From the NCBI GenBank assembly GCA_018400535.1, contig JAGYMQ010000095.1, positions 1 to 58,346 of the forward strand: DNA of 58,346 nt, written 5' to 3'. Each line of letters begins with the position of its first letter. The stretch's first letter is position 1. Under the pieces are notes generated by a model that saw only the letters and a program-made list of their open reading frames with translations, had not been told where the DNA came from and made no database searches. The position numbers and the translations under genes are program-made. Source of the DNA: Candidatus Cloacimonadota bacterium. Its GTDB lineage: Bacteria > Cloacimonadota > Cloacimonadia > Cloacimonadales > TCS61. Below are positions 35,394 to 45,267 of the stretch, one piece after another.

Positions 35394-36381
35394 AAACTTC
35401 CATTACTGATAATTGTTTCAAACATTTAATATTACAATCTTTTTCCGGATATAAGCATGGCTGACAGGATAAATTCTTTTTAATAATATGCACCTTGTTA
35501 GAATAGGGAGCTGTTTTTCTTTCATCACCTGGACCAAAGATCGTGAAAATTTCTGTATCAAAGGCAGATGCAATGTGGCCTAACCCTGAATCAGAATTGA
35601 GAAAAAAATCAGCTTTTTTAATTATTGCTGCAATGTTCTCTAAAGGTTCATTTTTGACTATAAGTGAATTCGTTTTCCGAGCTATTCTTTCTGATTCTTT
35701 TAATTCATCAGGACCAGCTGCTATTATTATCTTGTTCTTAGGATGATCAGCTTTTATTCTCTTTATTAAATTGATGAATTTTTCATTTTCCCATCTACGA
35801 TGTTTACCTTTTGAACTAGTTCCCACATGAACTACCATTTTTCTAAAATCAATTAGATTGTTTTTCTCAATAAAATCTTCAGCAAAGAGTTCAGCTTCCT
35901 GAGATAAGTTCAGAGATATCTTTATCTCTTTCAAATAGTATTTTTTTTTCGTAACCAAACTCCATAAATTCATATTTACTTTTACGCGATGTAACGAACG
36001 TTCAAATTTATTTTGTTTTGTATATAATATTGGGATTTCTTTTTTTAAATATTCTCCAACTCGTTCTTTCGCTCCAACGAGATAGGAAAAAAAAGCAAGC
36101 TTGATCGGCTTGCTTGCAAAGCTGATCGAAGTTACGATAGAAACATCATATCTTTTTCTTCTCAAACTTTGGATTATCTTAAAAAGATTCCTTATCTCAT
36201 AATTTGAATAAAATATTTTATTAATGAAATGAGGGTTTGTTATAGGAAATTTTGCAGCAGAATTAGTATAAAACAGATCAATCTTTGCATTTGGAAAATC
36301 ATGATAAACTTGGTTTAACATCGGCAATGCCATGATCATATCACCCATCCCAAAAGTATGAATGATCAATATTTTTTTCAT
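35359..36381 (-). CDS. Glycosyltransferase family 9 (heptosyltransferase-like)
   Basis: The 340-residue product begins MKKILIIHTFGMGDMIMALP, the GT9 signature. It contains VVHVGTSSKGKHRRWENEKF (phosphate/nucleotide loop) and 'LNSDSGLGHIASAFDTEIFT', the GT9 acceptor-site motif. A C-terminal Cys cluster (CQPC ... CNIKC) is typical of this subgroup. GT9 enzymes transfer heptose or similar sugars to lipid A core or O-antigen chains. It overlaps the C5-epimerase gene by 4 nt and the hydrolase-like gene by 35 nt. Confidence 0.9.
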   Translation of the reverse strand: MKKILIIHTFGMGDMIMALPMLNQVYHDFPNAKIDLFYTNSAAKFPITNPHFINKIFYSNYEIRNLFKIIQSLRRKRYDVSIVTSISFASKPIKLAFFSYLVGAKERVGEYLKKEIPILYTKQNKFERSLHRVKVNMNLWSLVTKKKYYLKEIKISLNLSQEAELFAEDFIEKNNLIDFRKMVVHVGTSSKGKHRRWENEKFINLIKRIKADHPKNKIIIAAGPDELKESERIARKTNSLIVKNEPLENIAAIIKKADFFLNSDSGLGHIASAFDTEIFTIFGPGDERKTAPYSNKVHIIKKNLSCQPCLYPEKDCNIKCLKQLSVMEVYEKINEFIKFD

Positions 36382-37325
36382 TTTATTCTACTCCATATTT
36401 TCATGACTAAGGCTTTTATTCGAAAAAAAGCATTCTTTTGATAATTTTGCCATTTATTTGCATAGTCATTAAAAATTTTTTTCCCTGTTAATTCATGCAA
36501 AATCTTTAACTGCTTTATATGAAGGTTATGATAAAAATAACTAGCGATAAAATTATGTTCTGACCACAGATCATACCAACTCCAAAAACCAATATCCCAT
36601 TTTTTTAGATTTTCACTCAAATTTTGAATATGAAGCTGAAACAATTCTTCATATTTATCATCGACCTGCATAAGATCATATATTGACCAGATTGCAGATA
36701 TATACCCATTTAGGACAGATGAAGGTTTAGTAGTTGTGTATTCTTCCAGACAGATAAAATCTTTTTGGTTAGAAAAAACACCGCCCTTATCAATCGAAAC
36801 TCCAAAAGATAATGATGCCTTACGAGCACTTTCCAAATATTGTTCTTTCTGGGTTTCAAGATAAGCACGAGTGAGTGCAGAAATCCCAAACGCTTGCCCT
36901 AATGCTGATGACCAATTTCCATACAAACCAAAAAGGCGAACTGGAAATTTATTAATCCAAACACCATTACATTGCTTATATGTTTTTTGGTTCTTTACTA
37001 ACCAATTACAATGTGATAAAAATTCTTTCATCCATCTTTCGGAAACTGATTTTATAAACACTTCATAAGCACCCAATGCATATTGACCAATTTCTATTGC
37101 ATTATAATAATACTTATCGTCTTCACCTCTATATAAGATAATATCATTGATATCTTTTGCTCCACTAAACCAAGTTGCTTTCTTCGAAATATCCCAGAAA
37201 TAATTGTTCCCATTATATTTATTCATAGTAATTGGATAATCAATATGCCAATAATCTTCATTTCTAAAACCAAAGTACATTAGAATTGTTTTAAAGTTTC
37301 TAGCTGATTTATCTGCTCTTATCAT
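36378..37325 (-). CDS. D-glucuronyl C5-epimerase-like protein
   Basis: The 315-residue protein matches the C-terminal catalytic domain of heparosan-glucuronate C5-epimerases (C5-epim_C). Signatures: NWSSALGQAFGISALTRAYL (about 137-156), LEEYTTTKPSSVLNGYISAI (about 193-212), WSWYDLWSEHN and YFYHNLHIKQLKIL. The three Tyr that are catalytic in animal GLCE appear as Y196, Y251 and Y265 (mapped by eye). The enzyme would turn D-glucuronate into L-iduronate (or mannuronate into guluronate) within a polymer. There is no signal peptide, so it acts in the cytoplasm on lipid-linked intermediates, unlike the Golgi enzyme. It overlaps GT9 by 4 nt. Confidence 0.82.
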   Translation of the reverse strand: MIRADKSARNFKTILMYFGFRNEDYWHIDYPITMNKYNGNNYFWDISKKATWFSGAKDINDIILYRGEDDKYYYNAIEIGQYALGAYEVFIKSVSERWMKEFLSHCNWLVKNQKTYKQCNGVWINKFPVRLFGLYGNWSSALGQAFGISALTRAYLETQKEQYLESARKASLSFGVSIDKGGVFSNQKDFICLEEYTTTKPSSVLNGYISAIWSIYDLMQVDDKYEELFQLHIQNLSENLKKWDIGFWSWYDLWSEHNFIASYFYHNLHIKQLKILHELTGKKIFNDYANKWQNYQKNAFFRIKALVMKIWSRIK

Positions 37326-37326
37326 T

Positions 37327-38601
37327 TTAAGATTCCAAAGAATATATTATATTTGACAAACTTTTTGTTAAAATAATTTGATTATATTTATTGATTTCAT
37401 TATAATTAATATTTTTTTCAAAATCTTCTTTTTTTATTTTTACAAGTTGATTTATTGTATGCGAAATGTCCTCTAATGAATCATTTTCACAGACCAGTCC
37501 TAATTTAGCTTTTTTTAATAAGATAGACACTTCTGACATTTCTGTATTTATTGATATGATAGGTTTTTTAAATTGAGCATATTCAAAAATTTTAATAGAA
37601 ATGGTATCAATAATTTTTCGGGGAAAGTAAAAATGTAAAAAGGCATCAGCTTCACTTTCTAAATTTATTAACAAATCTCTTTTAATAAAACCTTGAATTT
37701 TAACAAAATCTATATTATTTTCCTCAATCCATTTTTTAGTTTCCTTGTTAACGCTTCCACAAACAATAAGTTCAATTTTAACATTTTTTTTGTCTTCTAA
37801 AAAATTTTTAACACCTAATAAAACATTTTTAGGGTTATAAGCTATATCATTGATGTTAAATTTTCCAGCATATAATATTTTAAAGATATCCCCATTGTTA
37901 AATTTTAAACTAATATTTTTGTAATCATTAGGATCAAAACCATTATAAATTACTTTAGAATTAACAAAATCATATCTTGCTTTGATATCATTTATTATTG
38001 TTGAAGTTGTCGAAATCAAATAATCAATATTATTTAGCACAAATTTTTCCATCCACTTATTATTAATCTTTCTTATTCTACTTTGATTATTTTGATATGA
38101 ATCATTTAACCATGAATCCCTATAATCTACAATAACTTTTACGTTTGTAATTTTTTTTAGAATAACTCCTAAAATAAATAATGAGAATGGAGCTCCAGTT
38201 ATTACAATAGTTTTTGTTTCAAATTTTCTTATTACTTTGACAATTTTCCAAAACCATCTTATACACCATGTAATTTGGATATCGGGTGAAAAAAAAATAT
38301 CTTTGATAATTTTTAATACTCTTGATAAAATAAATTTGTTATTTGAAGTAACTTTATAAAACTTTGAAGAATTTTGCCTTTCCTGGGAATCCTTAAAAAA
38401 GCTCTTTAACCTGATGATTTCAGCTTCTTCTGGGATTTCATCAAATAATTTTTCGTTCCAATGATGCCTACCTTGATCTGCAGTTACAACAATTGGCTTT
38501 AATTTATATTTTGGTAGATATTTAATAAACCGCATTGCTCTAAATGTTCCGGTAACATTATATGGAACATAGCTGAATGTTATAAAAAGAATTTTTTTCA
38601 T
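37327..38601 (-). CDS. Glycosyltransferase family 4
   Basis: A 424-residue GT-B protein. The N-terminal domain starts ILFITFSYVPYNVTGTFRA with 'KPIVVTADQGRHHW'. The C-terminal domain has KILYAGKFNINDIAYNPKNV, 'IELIVCGSVNKET' and a late motif ISIKIFEYAQFKKPIISI equivalent to the E-x7-E region. Base usage is markedly AT-rich compared with housekeeping genes nearby. It abuts the sulfotransferase gene directly. Sugar specificity is not predictable. Confidence 0.85.
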   Translation of the reverse strand: MKKILFITFSYVPYNVTGTFRAMRFIKYLPKYKLKPIVVTADQGRHHWNEKLFDEIPEEAEIIRLKSFFKDSQERQNSSKFYKVTSNNKFILSRVLKIIKDIFFSPDIQITWCIRWFWKIVKVIRKFETKTIVITGAPFSLFILGVILKKITNVKVIVDYRDSWLNDSYQNNQSRIRKINNKWMEKFVLNNIDYLISTTSTIINDIKARYDFVNSKVIYNGFDPNDYKNISLKFNNGDIFKILYAGKFNINDIAYNPKNVLLGVKNFLEDKKNVKIELIVCGSVNKETKKWIEENNIDFVKIQGFIKRDLLINLESEADAFLHFYFPRKIIDTISIKIFEYAQFKKPIISINTEMSEVSILLKKAKLGLVCENDSLEDISHTINQLVKIKKEDFEKNINYNEINKYNQIILTKSLSNIIYSLES

Positions 38602-39726
38602 TTAATATACAAGTTCATATTTTGGTTTCCAGTTACTAAATTTCTCTTTATCAGGTTTTAGGTTTTCGTCATAGAAGTCAAATCCAAACAAGTTAACTAT
38701 ATTTAGGATATTTTTAATTTCTTTTTCCGATAATCTTTTTTTCCAGGTAGCTAATTTATTGCCTCCTTGAATTACGTTAGAGTCATTTTTGGTAGTAGAA
38801 CTCGGGATTTGCAATACTTTTTCAATTTTTTTTGTTGATATATCCATATTTAACAAATTAAATATTTTCTTCAATTCGCTTACACCATCTATCACTAAAT
38901 CTTCATAAGTAACACAGAACCATGGATAAGGTTTTTTTGCTGAAAGAGGATGAAGCATGTCTAACGACCATGTAAAAGCCAGATGCTTTTCTGGAGTATC
39001 TATTTCTATAAGAATTCTTTTAATCCACTGATTTTTTTTCAATATAGCTTTATTCACAACTGGGAACTTAATATTATTTTCTTCTTTAGCATCATCCCAT
39101 CGCCCATGAAAAAGCTGCGAGGCTACAACTGCGCAGGGATGTCTGACTAATAGAATATAAAGTGCAATTTCAAAATTTTTGGTTAAATATCTTAGTAATC
39201 TATGAGATCTAACTGTTTTAATAACTAGATGTTTCTTATTCTTAATTTTATCAGTGATGAAATTTAAGTATTCAAATTTCTTTAAAACTAGTTTAATTGA
39301 ATCTACTATTAAATTTAAATTTTCTTTTGTGGAAAGATTCGCGTATTTTAATGGAATATAATACAAATTTGGAACCTGACCTGTCAAAATTTCATAAAAA
39401 AAAGATTCGAATTTTTGTTCTTTCATTTGGGGATTTATAAATTGCCTCGAATTAAAATTCAGTTTAGTCAATTGTGCATTAGCGTTACCATTGAAACATA
39501 ATGGTTCCCAAACTCCTAAAGATTCATCAATAAGTTCTAATAATGTTTCAAAAAGCCAAGTAGAGCCACCACGAGGTACTGCTGATATAAAAATTGTGTT
39601 ACCTATATCATAATTTCTAGCATATTTTTTCCCCAATTTCTTAAGCTGATAAGATTTTAATCTTGATAAGAAATTCTTATTCAGTTTACGTTTAATATCA
39701 TACTTATCATAATTGAAATTATCCAT
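38602..39726 (-). CDS. Sulfotransferase (PAPS-dependent)
   Basis: The 374-residue cytoplasmic protein has the 5'-phosphosulfate-binding loop PRGGSTW at 51-57 and the 3'-phosphate-binding motif as ILLVRHPCAVVASQ (R195, S203). Both are required for binding PAPS in carbohydrate and Stf0-like sulfotransferases. The C-terminal 'GGNKLATWKKRLSEKEIKNI' matches the RxGxxGxWK-type region that closes over the cofactor. It would add sulfate to a sugar of the polymer. It sits between two GT4 genes and two genes from the C5-epimerase. Confidence 0.85.
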   Translation of the reverse strand: MDNFNYDKYDIKRKLNKNFLSRLKSYQLKKLGKKYARNYDIGNTIFISAVPRGGSTWLFETLLELIDESLGVWEPLCFNGNANAQLTKLNFNSRQFINPQMKEQKFESFFYEILTGQVPNLYYIPLKYANLSTKENLNLIVDSIKLVLKKFEYLNFITDKIKNKKHLVIKTVRSHRLLRYLTKNFEIALYILLVRHPCAVVASQLFHGRWDDAKEENNIKFPVVNKAILKKNQWIKRILIEIDTPEKHLAFTWSLDMLHPLSAKKPYPWFCVTYEDLVIDGVSELKKIFNLLNMDISTKKIEKVLQIPSSTTKNDSNVIQGGNKLATWKKRLSEKEIKNILNIVNLFGFDFYDENLKPDKEKFSNWKPKYELVY

Positions 39727-39747
39727 TATGAATTACCTTTAACATAT

Positions 39748-40932
39748 TTATTTTAGAATTCCTTCATACAAATCTATCAATTCTGACTCTTTATTTTTAT
39801 ATTTACTTTGAACAGAAAAAATAGAGTTAGATTTTATCCTATTATAAAGTATCATATTTTGGAACAAGTTAACAATATTCATATAAATACCTACTGATTT
39901 TTTTGTTTCAACTAAAATTCCATTTTTATTATTCTCGATGATTTGCGAAGGACCTTGAGTTCTGGTGGCGATCGATGGTACACCACATGCCATTGCTTCA
40001 ACTAAAGCCAATCCGAAAGCTTCATTTAAAGATGGTAATACAAAAACATCTGCAGCTCTGTAATAATCTGCCAGCTTATTTTGAGGAAGGTGATCAACAA
40101 GCTTAACTTTATTTTCAATTTCATATTCTTTTATCAGTTTTAAATAGGTTTTTTTTAATGCTCCTTTACCAACCAAAATAAGTAAACTATTCGGAAATTC
40201 TTTCTTAATTCTTCTCATTGCTTGAAGCAAATATTTATGCCCTTTGTCTGTAATGAAATTTCCCACTGATAAAATAATTTTCAAATCACTTGGAAGTTGC
40301 AAATTTCTTCTTGCTTCATTTTTAGGGCCAGCGTGAAACAATTCATGATTATAACTATTTTCTATCATAACCACATTAGCTTCAGGAAAAACGCTTTGGA
40401 AATGCAAGGTGAATTTATGTGAAACACAAACAATCTTTTTTGCCTTTTGTACTGTCTTTTTTATGAGAACGCGTTCTTTTTCCCTATATACATTACCCCT
40501 TGTAAGCTCATGATCTTTAGGATAAAGTCGATAAAAATCGAACCCATGTGACGATATTAAATAAGGAATTTTCAGTTCTTCTGCAAGATACATAGCAGCT
40601 GTTCCTGTTGGAAAAAGGGTATGAGCATGTATGAGATCAAATTTTTGATTTCTAATTAGTTTTTGAATTTTTTTTGAAATTTGAATTGGATAAAATTCTG
40701 ATAACATATTTTGAGGTAATCCATAATAAAATATTTTTTTTTGCCTTTCAGCAGGAATTTCCGAACTTAATCGGGGATTTTTAAAATTTTGGCGATAGGC
40801 TGATTTCCTCAAATATAAATATAAATTTATCGGAAAAATAGTAAAAGAATCAACATTATATTTACTTAATTTACAAATCTGGTTGTGAATAAATGAATTA
40901 GAATAATATGGAGAAATGTATAAAACTTTCAT
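39748..40932 (-). CDS. Glycosyltransferase family 4
   Basis: The 394-residue GT-B enzyme is a good match to the family. The acceptor domain has FDLIHAHTLFPTGTAAMYLA and 'PYLISSHGFDFYRL'. The donor domain has ILSVGNFITDKGHKYLLQAM, 'LLILVGKGALK' and NEAFGLALVEAMACGVPSIA with the E-x7-E nucleotide-sugar motif. It extends the repeat unit of the polysaccharide. Its DNA is somewhat less AT-rich than that of the neighbours on both sides. Confidence 0.92.
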   Translation of the reverse strand: MKVLYISPYYSNSFIHNQICKLSKYNVDSFTIFPINLYLYLRKSAYRQNFKNPRLSSEIPAERQKKIFYYGLPQNMLSEFYPIQISKKIQKLIRNQKFDLIHAHTLFPTGTAAMYLAEELKIPYLISSHGFDFYRLYPKDHELTRGNVYREKERVLIKKTVQKAKKIVCVSHKFTLHFQSVFPEANVVMIENSYNHELFHAGPKNEARRNLQLPSDLKIILSVGNFITDKGHKYLLQAMRRIKKEFPNSLLILVGKGALKKTYLKLIKEYEIENKVKLVDHLPQNKLADYYRAADVFVLPSLNEAFGLALVEAMACGVPSIATRTQGPSQIIENNKNGILVETKKSVGIYMNIVNLFQNMILYNRIKSNSIFSVQSKYKNKESELIDLYEGILK

Positions 40933-40984
40933 TTTATCACCATACTTGTTGAAATGTTCGTTGAATTTTTCACATTGATATCTT

Positions 40985-42190
40985 CTAACATATTCTATAC
41001 ATACCTCTTAGAATTGGTAACGTGAACACATTTCCCTTTGATGAATATCTACGATTATCTGGTGTAATAACAATTTCAGAATTCTCGATCTGTAATGATA
41101 TTTCATCGGCATTATATGGTATATTATCAAAATGGAACTTGTTATTTTTCTGATTCAATATCATTTTTTCTGAAATATTTTTATACATATATATCTCAGA
41201 AATTGTAGCATTCCATACATGTTTTTTTTCCAAATAATATAATATTTTAGTTAAACTTTTATTATCAGTAAAAATATTTGGTTCTTGTAATGATATGTGA
41301 TTTCTAGAAGGTGACATATGTTCAAAAATATTAATAATTTTGTTATTATTTAGTAAATAATCAATTTCTTTATAGAATCTATTTTCATAGTGAGTTTTAA
41401 GAAGTTTGATTACTTTCGATTTAAAGTTCTTTTTTTTCAAAATTATCGGGTTAAAAAGATTGCCTTGAAGTGTTGTTGGTATATCATAAATAGAATTTTT
41501 CCCAAATTTCTTTATTGAATAGTTGTCAGATTTAGACTCAATAGGACCATGAATGTATCTGTTATATACATTTTTTTTTAAAGCTCTGTTTTTATGAAAA
41601 TTAGCATATCTAGACCACCATTCAAATCCAGATTCTTCAATACTCTGATCACTGAATTCATTGGAAGCATAACCAGGATATTTCCCACCCTTTGGATACT
41701 CACCAATAACCTCTTTCATAATTTCTTTTCCATAGGAAATTCTATCTTTTGCTTCTTGCAGAGAAGTGAAGGTCTGCCATTCTTGGATATAATCATACCT
41801 TTCTTTGCCAGCAATACCATGATCTGTTCCATGATATGCTATTTCAAAACGAGGATTATTATGTATATTTCTAAAAAAATCTATAGTAGCTGCATCCGAA
41901 TTCAACATCTTGGAAATCATTGGTATATCAGAGTTATTGACTAATCCAGATCTTATACCAACTGGCACAAAGAATGTAACTTTAACATCGGGGAAGGGTT
42001 TTAGTAATTTGTTTATCAAATAATAAAATGCAGAATTCTTTCTATTCTTTGCATATCCCCAATCTTCTTCAGGTTCAATTTTACCATTTTTATTACGATC
42101 AACCCACACATTTGCAAGATCATCAATTCCCATTACAACTGGAGAAATAGCCCCATATTTCCATTTACAAATCTTTACTCTATTTCTCAT
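40985..42190 (-). CDS. Polysaccharide-deacetylase-like cytoplasmic protein
   Basis: The 401-residue protein has a catalytic Asp pair in VVMGIDDLANVWV (D23, D24). A calcium-loop-like insert DRNKNGKIEPEED (31-43) follows, then VKVTFFVPVG and FEIAYHGTDHG, whose H120/H124 match the HxxxH metal site of CE4/DUF2334-type deacetylases. The C-terminal 80 residues look like a small beta domain. No signal peptide is visible. In this context it might remove N-acetyl groups from hexosamines before sulfation, but this is inference; activity could equally be lost. It overlaps the flippase gene by 11 nt. Confidence 0.65.
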   Translation of the reverse strand: MRNRVKICKWKYGAISPVVMGIDDLANVWVDRNKNGKIEPEEDWGYAKNRKNSAFYYLINKLLKPFPDVKVTFFVPVGIRSGLVNNSDIPMISKMLNSDAATIDFFRNIHNNPRFEIAYHGTDHGIAGKERYDYIQEWQTFTSLQEAKDRISYGKEIMKEVIGEYPKGGKYPGYASNEFSDQSIEESGFEWWSRYANFHKNRALKKNVYNRYIHGPIESKSDNYSIKKFGKNSIYDIPTTLQGNLFNPIILKKKNFKSKVIKLLKTHYENRFYKEIDYLLNNNKIINIFEHMSPSRNHISLQEPNIFTDNKSLTKILYYLEKKHVWNATISEIYMYKNISEKMILNQKNNKFHFDNIPYNADEISLQIENSEIVITPDNRRYSSKGNVFTLPILRGMYRIC

Positions 42191-44165
42191 ATTTTTTTAT
42201 CCATATTTTTCTTATTTTTTTCACTATAACAATTCTAGAATATTTTTTAAAATTTGTTTTTTTAATACTTCTAATTGCTTTAAAATTATTTCTAGCAATT
42301 GCTATTTGTATATTTTTAATATTCTTTTCTAAACATAATTCGATTCTTTTTTGCATTACCACTTTATGCAATCCCTTTTTTCGGTATTCAGGAATAGTAA
42401 AAGCATCAAATAGAAAAGCTGTACCCTCTTTAACTCTATGATAATAATATTGAAATGTCTTTATATTTCCACTAAATACAATCCAAGCTAAATATACAAT
42501 TTTATCGTTTTCTTTATCAATAACAGCTAAGGGAGTATAAGACGTTGGATTCTTCAATCTAGGCAAAATATTCTTTTTATAATGATTACTTAATCTATAT
42601 TTTGAAAACTCTTTTAATTCTTTTGCATCCTCTAAATTTACTCTTCTCAAAGTATACTTAGCATCCAAGGAAATAGAATCTAATCTATCAAAATCATATA
42701 GTTTATAAATGTATCCTATCGACACAAATTTATAAAATATTTTGCTAATTTCATTTACAATAGCTTTCTCATAATTTTTATCGATAAGCAATAAGCGCCA
42801 ATTTGAATATAAATATACAGAAAAAAGAATTATCTTAGCCCAAAAAATAATATGTGATCCAAATGTTGTTTTTTCAATTAGTAAACCTATAAAATAAAAA
42901 ATTGAAGCATTTAAGACTAATAATAACCATAAGTTATAACTATAATTTACAAAAAAGTCTTTTTGTAATCTATTAATATTTAAGATCGCTTTCAAGATAA
43001 AAGCTACAATTGTTGCTATAGCTGCACCAATTATTCCAAACAATTTAATTAAAATAAAATTCAATAAAATATTAACAATAGCAGAAATTGTTGTATATTT
43101 TGGTAATACTTTTGTATTTTTTGTAATGTGAAAACCTGTGCCTGTAAATGCGCTTACACCAAAGGCAATATAAGCAATTCCTAAAGGAAATATCAAATAA
43201 ATCGCTCCCATATATTCAGGTTTTGCAAATAACATTAATACATAATCAATGAAATATGATATTGGTAAAATGAAGATAACAGACATTAAGATAAAAGTTG
43301 TTATCATAAAATTTAATCTATTTTTTACTAAGGGAATATCTTTGAGATTACTATATGCAAATGGAGACCAAGCCTTAGTTAACGGTTGAACCAGAAGTAA
43401 AGCGATAATCAAAGAAAACTTGTATGCAAATGCATAGATTCCTAGTTGTTCTTTGCCAAGCATAAATTTGATAAAAATATGATCAGATGAATTTAAAATC
43501 CAAAAAGAGAGAGCAGAAGGTATTAAATACACAGAAAAATTAAGAAACTTTTTTATTATTACGAAATTAAAATTGAATGCAAGATGTTTTAACCTTTTCA
43601 AAAAAACGAAATATACTATTAGTATAATTAAACCACTCGCAATCTGGCCATAGAAAACACTAATAATTCCTAGTTTTAGTATTACAACAAAAAAAATAAT
43701 AAAGCTTAGTTGAAGAATGGACTGAAGTATCTGTAATATAATAAACTTAAGTGCTTTTTTCTCTATTCTTAAGATTGATGAATTTAATTTTGTAAAGAAA
43801 AGAATAAATTGAGATGCGTATAAGACAAAATAAATCGTAGTATCTTTACTCTGGTTGAAGAATATAAGCTTGAAAAATAAAAAAAGAATAATTCCTAACA
43901 ATAGATTAAATATCAAAGAAAACCAATATGCCGATTGTATTATTCGTAATTTATTGGAATCATCATATTCATAATAGAAACGCACCAAAGCATCTGTAAT
44001 TTTTAGCCCCAGCACCCATGAAAGAATCATTCCCATAACCTGATAATAAGATAATTGACCAAAATCTTCTAAGCTGAAATTGGAGATATAAAGAGGGATT
44101 AACAAGAAATTTATACTTTTTAAAATGATAGTTCCTACTGAATAAATGACAGCTTGTTTTTTCAT
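42180..44165 (-). CDS. Wzx-type flippase fused to a C-terminal GNAT acetyltransferase
   Basis: Residues 1 to about 430 form a polysaccharide-transporter (Wzx/MATE-like) flippase with about 12-14 hydrophobic helices, beginning with the family-typical 'IYSVGTIILKSINFLLIPLY'. Residues about 494-661 form a soluble GNAT domain: YTLRRVNLEDAKELKEF, FLFDAFTIPEYRKKGLHKVV (acetyl-CoA-binding motif A) and 'IARNNFKAIRSIKKTNFKKY'. Both lie in a single uninterrupted frame. Wzx proteins normally end after the last helix, so this is a fusion. The GNAT part may acylate the lipid-linked repeat unit as it is flipped. Confidence 0.85.
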   Translation of the reverse strand: MKKQAVIYSVGTIILKSINFLLIPLYISNFSLEDFGQLSYYQVMGMILSWVLGLKITDALVRFYYEYDDSNKLRIIQSAYWFSLIFNLLLGIILFLFFKLIFFNQSKDTTIYFVLYASQFILFFTKLNSSILRIEKKALKFIILQILQSILQLSFIIFFVVILKLGIISVFYGQIASGLIILIVYFVFLKRLKHLAFNFNFVIIKKFLNFSVYLIPSALSFWILNSSDHIFIKFMLGKEQLGIYAFAYKFSLIIALLLVQPLTKAWSPFAYSNLKDIPLVKNRLNFMITTFILMSVIFILPISYFIDYVLMLFAKPEYMGAIYLIFPLGIAYIAFGVSAFTGTGFHITKNTKVLPKYTTISAIVNILLNFILIKLFGIIGAAIATIVAFILKAILNINRLQKDFFVNYSYNLWLLLVLNASIFYFIGLLIEKTTFGSHIIFWAKIILFSVYLYSNWRLLLIDKNYEKAIVNEISKIFYKFVSIGYIYKLYDFDRLDSISLDAKYTLRRVNLEDAKELKEFSKYRLSNHYKKNILPRLKNPTSYTPLAVIDKENDKIVYLAWIVFSGNIKTFQYYYHRVKEGTAFLFDAFTIPEYRKKGLHKVVMQKRIELCLEKNIKNIQIAIARNNFKAIRSIKKTNFKKYSRIVIVKKIRKIWIKKYEK

Positions 44166-44168
44166 TTA

Positions 44169-45260
44169 TTAAAAAATTCCCCAAAAAACTTTTTTAAGTA
44201 AATATATTTTTTTTAAGAATAATATTCTTTTGCAAATTACTGATTTACTATTTGGAAAATTTAATGAATATAATGGAATAAAGTCTCTTGTCCAAGTAAA
44301 TTTCCATTTATATCCTCCTGACCCCCAAAAATAGTTAATATTGTTTTGAGAACAATACTCCAAAACATGAGCCATTCTAATTTTATTTAAACGAAATTTG
44401 TAAAAGTCAGGATCGTAACCGGTATTCCAAGAAACTAAAGAATTTTTTTTTCTGAAAGCAATATTATATGATATAATTTTTTTATTAACTTCTAATCCAA
44501 ATATAAATATATTTTTTTTTGAACGTGGAAAAAGATCCTTAAAAAATTCCTTGATATCATCATCTAAAAAAAGATTTTTTCTATTGTTTCTACCAAATTT
44601 CTTTTCCAAAATTTTTTGCTTTTTAGTATATAGGCTTATGATTTCCTTAAATAAATCTAGAGTAATGCTTTCATTGTTATATACTTTAAATTTGTAGTCA
44701 TATTTTTCTAATTTATTTTTCAAATTGTTAATATTTTTTGGAAGAATAGTTCTAAAATAAGATTGATTATTCAATTTAGGTTCTGGAAAATATGGCATTT
44801 CATTTTTAAACTCTAAGTATTCATTATATTCATGTGATTTTAAGTATTGAAATAAATCAGTCCGAGAATCTATATTTGCAAGAAAAAGGGTATCCCATCT
44901 TTCGGATTTGTTTTGTATTACTTTTAGTATTTCCTTAACAATTGTTTTCTTTTTAGTATTATCTGCATTTATTACAAAATTTAGAGTATCTCCAAATCCT
45001 AAAAATCTCAATTGATTATATTTAATAAATTTTCTATTAAAATATTTTATATACAAAGGGGCAATTCCAACTATTTCATTTTGTTGATATATTAAAATAA
45101 TGAATAGCGCATCATTTTTACTTTTATTGTGTTTCCACCATAAATAATTATAATCAAAAGAAGAAAAGAAAGAACAATCAGTATCCTTTTGATACAAATT
45201 ATTCCATACCTCCATCAGATCCATAAAATCAGAATCGATTGTAATAACTTTACTCTTCAT
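44169..45260 (-). CDS. CelD/BcsL-type GNAT acyltransferase
   Basis: The 363-residue protein has two tandem GNAT-like halves, as in FemAB and CelD/BcsL proteins. The early motif 'CSFFSSFDYNYLWWKH' and IVGIAPLYIK match the N-terminal half, and 'IISYNIAFRKKNSLVSWNTGYDPDF' with 'YFWGSGGYKWKFTWT' the C-terminal half. Such enzymes acylate sugars or lipid-linked intermediates in extracellular polysaccharide pathways. The gene is highly AT-rich. It lies 3 bp upstream of the flippase-GNAT fusion. Confidence 0.75.
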   Translation of the reverse strand: MKSKVITIDSDFMDLMEVWNNLYQKDTDCSFFSSFDYNYLWWKHNKSKNDALFIILIYQQNEIVGIAPLYIKYFNRKFIKYNQLRFLGFGDTLNFVINADNTKKKTIVKEILKVIQNKSERWDTLFLANIDSRTDLFQYLKSHEYNEYLEFKNEMPYFPEPKLNNQSYFRTILPKNINNLKNKLEKYDYKFKVYNNESITLDLFKEIISLYTKKQKILEKKFGRNNRKNLFLDDDIKEFFKDLFPRSKKNIFIFGLEVNKKIISYNIAFRKKNSLVSWNTGYDPDFYKFRLNKIRMAHVLEYCSQNNINYFWGSGGYKWKFTWTRDFIPLYSLNFPNSKSVICKRILFLKKIYLLKKVFWGIF

Positions 45261-45267
45261 ACAATCA

